60,399 nt of DNA, from positions 1 through 60,399 of the forward strand of contig DBBR01000048.1 in assembly GCA_002292325.1 (NCBI GenBank). Direction: 5' to 3'. This document shows, piece by piece, positions 52,818-60,399 of this stretch. The notes under the pieces are model-generated. The model made no database searches, had not been told where the DNA came from, and saw only the letters and a program-made list of their open reading frames with translations. Position 1 is the first letter of the stretch. Every line of letters starts with the position of its first letter. Source of the stretch: Flavobacteriales bacterium UBA979 (GTDB taxonomy: Bacteria; Bacteroidota; Bacteroidia; Flavobacteriales_D; Sanyastnellaceae). The position numbers and the translations under genes were made by a program.

Positions 52818-52825
52818 CAAAGGTA
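52818..52825 (-). promoter_or_regulatory. -7 promoter box of the PhnP-like gene, leaderless spacing
   Basis: TACCTTTG on the minus strand, exact TAnnTTTG match, 4 nt before ATG 52813. Confidence 0.7.
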
Positions 52826-52930
52826 CGCGCTGTTCAAATCGTACATTTGTTGAAATCGACCTTCACCAAAAACTACATCGTTTTGGAATCCAATCGCGTC
52901 ATTCTCTCTGCAAAGCAGAAAGCCCTTCGC

Positions 52931-54367
52931 ATGAATTTGAATCAGGATTTGTACGGAACCTTCGCTGAAATCGGCGCTGGCCAGGAGGTCGTTCGGCATT
53001 TCTTTCGGGCTGGAGGTGCCTCAGGCACGATTGCAAAAGCCATTTCCGCCTACGATAAGAAGTTCTCAGATGCGATCTACGGCGAGGAAGAGAGCAGCCG
53101 GTACGTCTGTGAAAGTCGCGTCCGGAAAATGCTTCTTCATGAATACCAATTGATGGAAGATCGATTGGATCGAAAAGAACACGGTTCCAAGCATTTTTTT
53201 GCCTTCGCCAATACGGTGGCAACGATCAACTACCACAAAACCATTCAAGGACACGGTTGGTTCGGACTTAAATTCCAAACAGCACCTGATCGTGAACCCA
53301 ACGAGGTAATCTTGCACGCTCGATTCCACGAACAAGACGCTTTGGCCCAGCATCAAACGGTTGGAATGTTGGGCGTCAATCTCATTTATGGCTGCGTCTT
53401 TTTCTATAAACAGCCCAAAGCGCTTTTACAGTCACTGTATGACAACCTCGATCGAGACCAAGTGGAAATCGACATGATTGAAATGAACGGTCCGGATTTT
53501 GAAGAGGTCGACAATCGCTTGCTTTCGCTGCAACTGGTGAAGAATGGGATGACCGATGCTGTAATATTCTCGCCTGATGGGCGGAATTTGCAGGCGTCAG
53601 ACGTCCTCTACAAGAAAAACATCCTCGCAATCAGAGGATCCTTCCGTCCCGTGACCAAGGTGAGCATCGACATGATTTCGAAAGGCTTGCAACAGTTCAA
53701 ACAGGAACATAAAGTCGAGGAAGAAGACATCCAAGTGCTCTTTGAGATCACACTGAACAACCTATCTGCAGAAGGAGACATTGATGAGCAAGATTTTCTG
53801 GACCGAGCGGATATCCTCTGTTCGATTGGCCAAACGGTGCTCATATCAAATTATCAGAAATATTATAAGCTCATTGAATTTTTCTCTCGGCACACAAAGA
53901 AAAGAATGGGCGTCATTATGGGCGCCAATACACTGTCCTTGGTATTTGATGAAAAATATTACCGAGACCTGAATGGTGGAATTCTTGAGGCATTCGGAAT
54001 TTTATTCAATCGGGATCTCAAAATTTACCTCTATCCTTGGAAAGATCAACCGACAGGTGAGCTGTGGACCGTTGAGACCACTCCGGTTCATCCCCGAATG
54101 CAGCCGCTGTTCGATTATCTTCGATTCAACAAGCGCGTGGTAGACATCCCATACGATGAGGCGGTTCTCGGAATTTTCAGCAAAGACGCCCTGGACATGA
54201 TTAAGTCAGGCGATGATGGCTGGGAAGCCATGGTTCCGGATTTCGTCGATCGCATCATCAAAGAAAATTGTCTGTTCGGCTTTTGTGGCATCGCTCCGAC
54301 TGGAGGTAAATCAAACCCAGAGGATGCCGCCAAGGCGGCTGCCCGAGCCATATCACCTGAGTCCTAG
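52931..54367 (+). CDS. Conserved Bacteroidota protein of unknown function
   Basis: A 478-residue cytoplasmic protein of a family I know only from Bacteroidota, where it has carried unreliable labels (TonB-dependent receptor, nicotinate-nucleotide adenylyltransferase). It has no signal peptide, no beta-barrel pattern and no obvious nucleotidyltransferase HxGH, so those labels are not supported. The N-terminal segment AGGASGTIAKAISAYDKKFSDAIYG is highly characteristic. Other features: a long acidic helical middle (QEHKVEEEDIQVLFE), and a basic/aromatic region IYLYPWKDQPTGELWTVE. The C-terminus is Ala/Lys-rich. The ATG is the family-like start; no clean promoter box precedes it. It converges with rpoC across a strong bidirectional terminator. 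Confidence 0.8.
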   Translation: MNLNQDLYGTFAEIGAGQEVVRHFFRAGGASGTIAKAISAYDKKFSDAIYGEEESSRYVCESRVRKMLLHEYQLMEDRLDRKEHGSKHFFAFANTVATINYHKTIQGHGWFGLKFQTAPDREPNEVILHARFHEQDALAQHQTVGMLGVNLIYGCVFFYKQPKALLQSLYDNLDRDQVEIDMIEMNGPDFEEVDNRLLSLQLVKNGMTDAVIFSPDGRNLQASDVLYKKNILAIRGSFRPVTKVSIDMISKGLQQFKQEHKVEEEDIQVLFEITLNNLSAEGDIDEQDFLDRADILCSIGQTVLISNYQKYYKLIEFFSRHTKKRMGVIMGANTLSLVFDEKYYRDLNGGILEAFGILFNRDLKIYLYPWKDQPTGELWTVETTPVHPRMQPLFDYLRFNKRVVDIPYDEAVLGIFSKDALDMIKSGDDGWEAMVPDFVDRIIKENCLFGFCGIAPTGGKSNPEDAAKAAARAISPES

Positions 54368-54407
54368 CACGACAGACGCAGCATTCATTGCGCGAAAAAT
54401 TTCCCAC

Positions 54408-54437
54408 AAAAAAGCCCGTCTTCCGACGGGCTTTTTC
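54408..54437. terminator. Bidirectional intrinsic terminator after rpoC
   Basis: Stem GCCCGTC/GACGGGC with a TTCC loop (54414-54431), flanked by an A-run upstream and a T-run downstream. It serves the rpoBC operon on the minus strand and the unknown-function gene on the plus strand. Confidence 0.9.
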
Positions 54438-54461
54438 GTTCAGTCATCAAAAGAAATGGCT

Positions 54462-57400
54462 TCAAGCTTCTTCCTTCTCTTCAACGGGAGCCAATTCTGG
54501 GTTGGGTCGTCGTGTGATGGTTTTCTTCTCGGTAAACACGCGGGTACCTGTTCCTGCCGGAATCAAGTGACCAACGATGACATTTTCCTTGAGGCCTCGC
54601 AAGAAGTCCTGTTTACCGCTTACAGCCGCCTCATTCAACACTTTCGTTGTTTCTTGGAAAGAAGCCGCCGAAATGAATGACTTGGTTTGCAGCGATGCAC
54701 GTGTGATTCCCTGCAGCAATGGTCGAGCCGTAGCAGAAATCGCATCGCGACCTTCAGCTGCTGCCATATCTCGACGACGCAAAGAGCTGTTCACATCTCG
54801 CAACTGGCGCGCTGAGATCATCTGACCAAGGCGCAAATCTTCGCTGTCGCCCACCTCAGTGATTACCACCATGCCAAAGACGCGATCGTTCTCCGTCATG
54901 AAATCTGATTTTTCAGCAAACTGCTTCTCCAAGAATCGGGTATCACCCGCATCTTCGATTACAACCTTCTTCATCATTTGACGAACAATCACCTCAAAGT
55001 GCTTGTCGTTGATCTTCACCCCTTGTAAGCGATAGACGTCCTGTATTTCATTGACGATGTACTCTTGAACCGCTGTCGGCCCCATGACATCCAGGATATC
55101 CACAGGAGTAATCGCTCCATCTGACATCGGCATTCCGGCGCGCACAAAGTCGTTGTCTTGTACCAAGATGTGCTTTGATAGCGGCACCAAATACTTATAG
55201 ATGTCTCCTCGTCGCGATTCTACAATGATTTCCCGGTTACCACGCTTAATTTTTCCGTAGCTCACAATTCCATCTACTTCGGAAACAACAGCTGGGTTCG
55301 ACGGATTACGTGCTTCGAATAATTCTGTCACACGGGGTAGACCTCCAGTAATGTCACCGGATTTACCCGCCATTCGAGGAATCTTTGTGAGGATCTGCCC
55401 CACACTTGCTTCATCCCCTTCTTTCACTGATAAGTGAGCTCCTACCGGCAACGAATACGTTTTCAGAACGTCGCCTTTCTTGTTCACTATCAAGATCGCA
55501 GGATTCTTCTTCTTGTCTTTCGTTTCAGTAATGACAATTTCACGGAAACCTGTCTGCTCATCGAGTTCCTCACGGAACGTCATCCCCTCCTCAATCATTT
55601 CAAACTTAATCAGTCCCTTCTCCTCATTGATGATGACATTGTTATAAGGGTCCCACGTGCAAATGGATTCTCCTTTTTTGATTTTATCTCCCGAGAATTT
55701 CTTCAAGATGGAACCATATGGTAGGATCGTAGTACTCAGTGCAACCCCGGTCTTGGGGTCTACCACTTTGAACTCAGATGATCGGGAAACGACAACCATT
55801 TCCTTCTCTCCTTCTGCATTTACACGATTCACCTCACGCAAATCATCGATTTCAACGACTCCGTCGAACTTGACTTTGAGCTCATTCTCATCCGAAATCT
55901 TTGACGCCGTACCACCAACGTGGAACGTACGCAGCGTCAACTGCGTTCCTGGCTCACCAATGGATTGTGCCGCAATTACGCCTACCGCTTCGCCCACTTG
56001 GACCGTTCTGGCCGAGGCAAGGTTTTTACCGTAGCATTTGACGCATACGCCTGACATGGTTTCACATGTCAGAACCGATCGCACTTCCACCTCATCTATT
56101 CCTGCTTCCTCAATGGCCATGGCTGTTGCATGGTTGATTTCTTGACTGCCCTCCACCAGCACCTCTCCAGTAGAAGGATGAACGACATCGTTCAATGAAG
56201 TACGGCCTACTATGCGGTCACCTATGCCTTCCGTTATCTCATCATTCTTGCGAAGGGGAGTCGCAACGACACCTCTTAATGTCAAGCAATCTTCTTCGGT
56301 AATGATGACATCTTGAGCGACATCCACCAATCGACGCGTCAAGTAACCCGCGTCGGCCGTTTTCAAAGCCGTATCCGCCAATCCCTTTCGTGCACCGTGC
56401 GTTGAGATGAAGTACTCCAGGATGGACAATCCCTCTTTAAAGTTCGAAAGGATCGGATTCTCAATGATGTCTTGACCTCCTGTAGCAGACGACTTTTGTG
56501 GCTTGGCCATCAATCCACGCATTCCAGAGAGCTGTCGTATCTGTTCTTTCGAACCACGTGCTCCGGAGTGCATCATCATGTAGATCGAGTTGAATCCTTG
56601 CTTGTCCGTTTCAATCCGGTCCATCAAGATATTCGTCAACTTTGAATTGGTATGCGTCCAGATGTCGATGATCTGATTGTACCGCTCGTTGTTCGTAATG
56701 AGACCCATGTTGTAGTTCTCCATAACCTCTGCCACCTGATCTTTGGCAGAATCGACCAATTTCACTTTCTCATCGGGAATGATTACATCATTCAGGTTGA
56801 ACGATAATCCGCCCTTGAAGGCCATATAGAAGCCAAGCTTCTTGATGTCATCAAGGAACTGAGCTGTACGTGGAACATTGGTGCTGTTCAGAACATGGGA
56901 AATGATTCCACGCAACGACTTCTTGGTAAGCAGATCGTTGATGTATCCGGCTTCAGCAGGAACATGATCATTGAAAAGCACTCGCCCACAAGTCGTATCG
57001 ATGATGCTGGCAATTCCATTCACGTCAACAAAACGCATTTTGATTTCTGCGTGCAGGTCCAGCTTTCCCTCTTGGTAAGCAATGCGCACCTCCTCTGTTG
57101 AGTAGCATGTCATTCCTTCACCCGAGACAGGCTCGTCTTTGGTTCCTTTCTTGACCTTGGTCATATAATAGAGACCAAGAACCATGTCTTGCGATGGTAC
57201 GGCGATTGGTGCACCGTTGGCTGGATTCAGAATATTGTGTGAAGCCAACATCAACAATTGAGCCTCCAAAATAGCTGCACTGCCAAGAGGCAAGTGGACC
57301 GCCATCTGGTCACCATCAAAGTCAGCGTTGAAAGCTGTACAGGCAAGAGGATGCAATTGAATGGCTTTGCCCTCAATCAATTTTGGTTGAAAGGCCTGAA

Positions 57401-58754
57401 TTCCAAGACGGTGAAGCGTCGGAGCCCGGTTGAGTAAAACCGGATGACCCTTCATTACATTTTCCAAAATATCCCACACCACGGGCTCTTTACCGTCAAC
57501 GATTTTCTTCGCCGATTTGACAGTCTTGACAATGCCTCGCTCGATCATCTTCCGAATGATGAACGGCTTGTACAATTCCGCCGCCATGTTTTTCGGCAAC
57601 CCGCACTCGTGCAATTTTAAATCTGGACCAACAACAATCACCGAACGTGCAGAGTAATCTACACGTTTTCCGAGCAAGTTTTGACGGAATCGGCCTTGCT
57701 TACCTTTCAGGCTGTCCGAAAGGGATTTCAATGGTCGATTGCTTTCCGTCTTGACTGCACTGGATTTGCGGCTGTTATCAAACAGGCTATCTACAGCCTC
57801 CTGCAGCATGCGCTTTTCATTCCTCAAAATCACCTCTGGAGCCTTGATTTCAACCAAACGCTTCAAGCGATTGTTTCGGATAATCACACGACGGTACAGG
57901 TCATTTAAGTCCGATGTCGCGAAGCGTCCACCATCCAACGGCACCAGAGGACGGAGTTCAGGTGGAATCACCGGAACGACCTTAACAATCATCCATTCGG
58001 GCTTATTCACGATCCGTGCGTTCGCATCTCGAAGGGATTCTACAACTTGAAGACGCTTCAACGCCTCGCTCTTGCGCTGCTGTGAAGTTTCTGTATTTGC
58101 CGAATGGCGAAGGTTGTATGACAATTCATCCAGATCCAGGTTCGCAAGCATATCATGCAAAGCTTCCGCTCCCATCTTGGCTACGAATTTATTGGGGTCC
58201 TTGTCATCCAAGTATTGATTCTCCTTGGGCAACGTCTCGAGAATATCCAGGTATTCTTCCTCGGTCACAAAATCATTCACACTGAGCTCACTGTCCTCCG
58301 GACCTTTTGCAATTCCAGGTTGAATGACAACATATCGCTCGTAATAGATGATTTGGTCCAACTTCTTAGAAGGAAGGCCAAGCAAGTATCCGATTTTATT
58401 CGGCAAGCTTTTGAAGTACCAAATATGAGCTACCGGTACCACCAATTGGATGTGGCCCATGCGCTCACGGCGCACCTTTTTCTCCGTTACCTCGACACCG
58501 CATCGGTCGCAAACGATTCCTTTGTATCGGATTCGCTTGTACTTGCCACAATGGCACTCAAAGTCCTTGACAGGACCAAAAATCCGCTCACAAAAGAGGC
58601 CATCACGCTCGGGCTTGTAAGTCCGATAGTTGATGGTCTCCGGTTTCAATACTTCGCCATGTGACTGCTCGAGAATCATCTCGGGTGAAGCCAACGAAAT
58701 AGTGATGGTATTGAAGTCGCTCGAAAGCTGTTTGGGTTGCTTTTGCTGAAACAT
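54462..58754 (-). CDS. rpoC: DNA-directed RNA polymerase subunit beta'
   Basis: A 1,430-residue catalytic subunit. The N-terminal zinc site reads CHCGKYK and CDRCGVEV (about residues 67-87). The clamp helices contain RNNRLKRL. The active-site triad of Asp lies in [12 protein letters not shown] (about 475-486). The trigger-loop region lies around [23 protein letters not shown] second zinc site falls near [13 protein letters not shown]. The length is typical of Bacteroidota, and the C-terminal tail ends with charged residues (EEKEEA). It starts 22 bp after rpoB and ends at a strong terminator. Confidence 0.99.
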   Translation of the reverse strand: MFQQKQPKQLSSDFNTITISLASPEMILEQSHGEVLKPETINYRTYKPERDGLFCERIFGPVKDFECHCGKYKRIRYKGIVCDRCGVEVTEKKVRRERMGHIQLVVPVAHIWYFKSLPNKIGYLLGLPSKKLDQIIYYERYVVIQPGIAKGPEDSELSVNDFVTEEEYLDILETLPKENQYLDDKDPNKFVAKMGAEALHDMLANLDLDELSYNLRHSANTETSQQRKSEALKRLQVVESLRDANARIVNKPEWMIVKVVPVIPPELRPLVPLDGGRFATSDLNDLYRRVIIRNNRLKRLVEIKAPEVILRNEKRMLQEAVDSLFDNSRKSSAVKTESNRPLKSLSDSLKGKQGRFRQNLLGKRVDYSARSVIVVGPDLKLHECGLPKNMAAELYKPFIIRKMIERGIVKTVKSAKKIVDGKEPVVWDILENVMKGHPVLLNRAPTLHRLGIQAFQPKLIEGKAIQLHPLACTAFNADFDGDQMAVHLPLGSAAILEAQLLMLASHNILNPANGAPIAVPSQDMVLGLYYMTKVKKGTKDEPVSGEGMTCYSTEEVRIAYQEGKLDLHAEIKMRFVDVNGIASIIDTTCGRVLFNDHVPAEAGYINDLLTKKSLRGIISHVLNSTNVPRTAQFLDDIKKLGFYMAFKGGLSFNLNDVIIPDEKVKLVDSAKDQVAEVMENYNMGLITNNERYNQIIDIWTHTNSKLTNILMDRIETDKQGFNSIYMMMHSGARGSKEQIRQLSGMRGLMAKPQKSSATGGQDIIENPILSNFKEGLSILEYFISTHGARKGLADTALKTADAGYLTRRLVDVAQDVIITEEDCLTLRGVVATPLRKNDEITEGIGDRIVGRTSLNDVVHPSTGEVLVEGSQEINHATAMAIEEAGIDEVEVRSVLTCETMSGVCVKCYGKNLASARTVQVGEAVGVIAAQSIGEPGTQLTLRTFHVGGTASKISDENELKVKFDGVVEIDDLREVNRVNAEGEKEMVVVSRSSEFKVVDPKTGVALSTTILPYGSILKKFSGDKIKKGESICTWDPYNNVIINEEKGLIKFEMIEEGMTFREELDEQTGFREIVITETKDKKKNPAILIVNKKGDVLKTYSLPVGAHLSVKEGDEASVGQILTKIPRMAGKSGDITGGLPRVTELFEARNPSNPAVVSEVDGIVSYGKIKRGNREIIVESRRGDIYKYLVPLSKHILVQDNDFVRAGMPMSDGAITPVDILDVMGPTAVQEYIVNEIQDVYRLQGVKINDKHFEVIVRQMMKKVVIEDAGDTRFLEKQFAEKSDFMTENDRVFGMVVITEVGDSEDLRLGQMISARQLRDVNSSLRRRDMAAAEGRDAISATARPLLQGITRASLQTKSFISAASFQETTKVLNEAAVSGKQDFLRGLKENVIVGHLIPAGTGTRVFTEKKTITRRPNPELAPVEEKEEA

Positions 58755-58776
58755 GAATGGCTATTCTATGCGGTAA

Positions 58777-60399
58777 TCAATCTAGTGAAATGGTCAAGCC
58801 CAATCCGCGCAATTCGTGGAGAAGGACGTTGAATGATTCGGGAATACCTGGAGCAGGCATGTTATCCCCTTTGACGATGGCCTCGTAGGCACGTGCACGG
58901 CCCATGACGTCATCTGATTTGACGGTGAGAATTTCTTGGAGAATGTTCGCGGCACCGAATGCTTCCAGAGCCCAAACTTCCATCTCTCCAAAACGCTGTC
59001 CACCAAACTGTGCCTTACCACCCAGCGGCTGCTGCGTAATAAGCGAGTATGGTCCGATGGATCGAGCGTGCATCTTATCATCCACCATATGGCTCAACTT
59101 GATCATGTAAATGATTCCAACAGTCGCCGGCTGGTCAAAACGCTCTCCAGTCCCTCCGTCATGCAAATAAGTAACTCCGCATTCCGGCACGCCTGCTTCG
59201 TTCGTAATCGCTGTGATTTCGTCCAGAGAAGCGCCATCGAAAATAGGCGTTGCATAAGTCCTTCCTAAATTCATACCTGCCCAGCCCAAGACGGTCTCAT
59301 AGATCTGTCCCAAGTTCATACGAGAAGGTACACCCAGCGGATTCAAAACGATGTCGACGGGGGTTCCATCTTCAAGGAACGGCATGTCTTCGGCGCGAAC
59401 AATTTTGGCAACGATGCCCTTGTTCCCGTGACGACCAGCCATCTTATCTCCCACTTTCAACTTGCGCTTTTTAGCGACATATACCTTCGCTAACTTTACA
59501 ATTCCAGTTGGAAGTTCATCCCCCACTGTCACCTGAAACTTCTTGCGCTTATACGCACCGAGGACATCATTGTACTTCAAGTGGTAGTTGTGAATCACAC
59601 GGCGAACCAGTGCGCTGTTCTCATCATCACGCACCCATCCGTCACTGTTGATTGTCAGATAGTCTAAGCTGTTCAGAATTTTCTGAGTGAACTTCACTCC
59701 CTTCTTGACTTGCTCTTCCTTGTAATGGTTGTTGACTCCTTGGCAAACTTTGCCGCCTACCAGCTTCATCAATTTCTCAACCAGCACTTTCTTCAGTACT
59801 CCTGCCTCTGCATCAAATTCCTTATCTATGGTCTCGAGTACTGCTTTGTCAGCAGCCTTCGACTTCCGGTCCTTGATGGCACGTGAGAACAACTTTTTAT
59901 CAATCACCACCCCTTGTCCAGACGGTGGCATTTTCAGAGAAGCATCCTTGACATCCCCCGCTTTATCCCCAAAGATGGCGCGAAGCAGTTTTTCTTCTGG
60001 ACTTGGGTCCGACTCTCCTTTCGGAGTGATCTTTCCGATCAGGATGTCTCCTTCTTTGACTTCTGCACCGATTCGAATCAAACCATGTTCATCCAAATCG
60101 CTTGTAGCTTCTTCGCTGACGTTTGGAATGTCCGCTGTCAGTTCTTCGACTCCGCGCTTCGTGTCCCGCACCTCCAATACGTATTCATCGATGTGAAGTG
60201 ACGTGAAGACATCTTCTCGCACCACCCGTTCGTTGATTACGATTGCATCCTCGAAGTTGTATCCTTTCCATGGCATAAAGGCAACGCGCATGTTCTGTCC
60301 AAGCGCTAATTCACCTTTGTCTGTAGAGTACCCCTCAACTAAGATCTGGCCTTGGTGAACTGATTGTCCTTTTTGGACCATCGGCTTCAAATTCATGCA
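58777..60399 (-). CDS. rpoB: DNA-directed RNA polymerase subunit beta (C-terminal part; start outside window)
   Basis: The last 540 residues of the beta subunit are visible; the gene continues beyond 60399. Recognisable blocks are [26 protein letters not shown] (catalytic-core Lys/His region), [43 protein letters not shown] and the C-terminal [11 protein letters not shown] that packs on beta'. No stop occurs up to the window end. It is cotranscribed with rpoC. Confidence 0.99.
   Translation of the reverse strand, partial: CMNLKPMVQKGQSVHQGQILVEGYSTDKGELALGQNMRVAFMPWKGYNFEDAIVINERVVREDVFTSLHIDEYVLEVRDTKRGVEELTADIPNVSEEATSDLDEHGLIRIGAEVKEGDILIGKITPKGESDPSPEEKLLRAIFGDKAGDVKDASLKMPPSGQGVVIDKKLFSRAIKDRKSKAADKAVLETIDKEFDAEAGVLKKVLVEKLMKLVGGKVCQGVNNHYKEEQVKKGVKFTQKILNSLDYLTINSDGWVRDDENSALVRRVIHNYHLKYNDVLGAYKRKKFQVTVGDELPTGIVKLAKVYVAKKRKLKVGDKMAGRHGNKGIVAKIVRAEDMPFLEDGTPVDIVLNPLGVPSRMNLGQIYETVLGWAGMNLGRTYATPIFDGASLDEITAITNEAGVPECGVTYLHDGGTGERFDQPATVGIIYMIKLSHMVDDKMHARSIGPYSLITQQPLGGKAQFGGQRFGEMEVWALEAFGAANILQEILTVKSDDVMGRARAYEAIVKGDNMPAPGIPESFNVLLHELRGLGLTISLD

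Noticed and set aside
52712..52930. Upstream extension of the unknown-function gene
   Set aside because: It runs antisense through the 5' end and promoter of the PhnP-like gene, and the family opening starts at 52931.

Overview
The window comes from a chromosome of the Bacteroidota, most likely a marine Flavobacteriales-type organism. The sequence shows secreted proteins with type IX secretion (T9SS) tails of both type A and type B, a DAHP synthase fused to chorismate mutase, Bacteroidota-type promoters (TAnnTTTG), no clear Shine-Dalgarno sites, and Bacteroidota-restricted families (DUF4494, DUF983, and the 478-residue protein beside rpoC). Genus or species cannot be read from this. I see no insertion sequence, phage, CRISPR array or integration site. 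The content is tightly packed core genome interleaved with very large secreted proteins, and no stretch over 300 bases lacks a gene.

Layout. 1-8308 is one open frame on the minus strand that leaves the window: a giant secreted metzincin-like protein with about 25 Cys-rich, Asp-rich repeats. 8.5-15.7 kb holds aroQ, a dicarboxylate transporter, a secreted EEP-fold hydrolase, an rlmD-like methyltransferase, a phosphoribosyltransferase, aroK, a FAH-family hydrolase and an OmpA-like envelope protein. 15.7-18.0 kb is a lipoprotein plus polyprenyl-phosphate sugar-1-phosphate transferase pair. 18.1-23.2 kb holds a DksA/TraR-like regulator, transaldolase, a Sua5/YciO-like protein, pcm, DUF4494 and a UPF1-like helicase. 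23.2-25.5 kb is a CUB/PKD/P-domain-like protein with a type B tail. 25.78-26.06 kb is a tRNA cluster (Lys, Leu, Leu). 26.3-36.1 kb is metabolism and housekeeping: DAHP synthase/chorismate mutase, purB-ABC exporter-DUF983, a metal-binding membrane fusion protein, pyrD, smpB and an adenosine deaminase-like enzyme. 36.1-39.7 kb is a tandem pair of secreted arylsulfotransferase-fold proteins, followed by an enoyl-CoA hydratase. 40.7-43.5 kb holds rsmE, pckA and DUF423. 43.6-49.8 kb holds an FG-GAP-type T9SS cargo, mdh, and an overlapping MORN-like plus subtilase pair. 49.8-60.4 kb holds rarA, an LpxL-like acyltransferase, a PhnP-like hydrolase, the Bacteroidota protein of unknown function, rpoC and the 3' part of rpoB.

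How the parts fit. Shikimate-pathway steps are scattered (DAHP synthase/chorismate mutase, aroQ, aroK). Purine and pyrimidine genes are purB, pyrD, an ADA-like deaminase and a PRTase. Gluconeogenesis and TCA genes are pckA and mdh. At least five secreted or surface proteins look like T9SS cargo, consistent with a surface-active lifestyle feeding on proteins or polymers.

The strongest unexplained pattern is regulatory. In about a dozen transcription units on both strands the promoter -7 box sits exactly 4 nt upstream of the ATG or GTG, which puts the predicted transcription start on the start codon itself. This suggests widespread leaderless mRNAs, and I used the pattern to choose several starts. 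No complete new biological system can be claimed from sequence alone. The best candidates for follow-up are the leaderless architecture, the giant repeat metzincin, the deaminase plus arylsulfotransferase cluster and the MORN-like plus subtilase pair.
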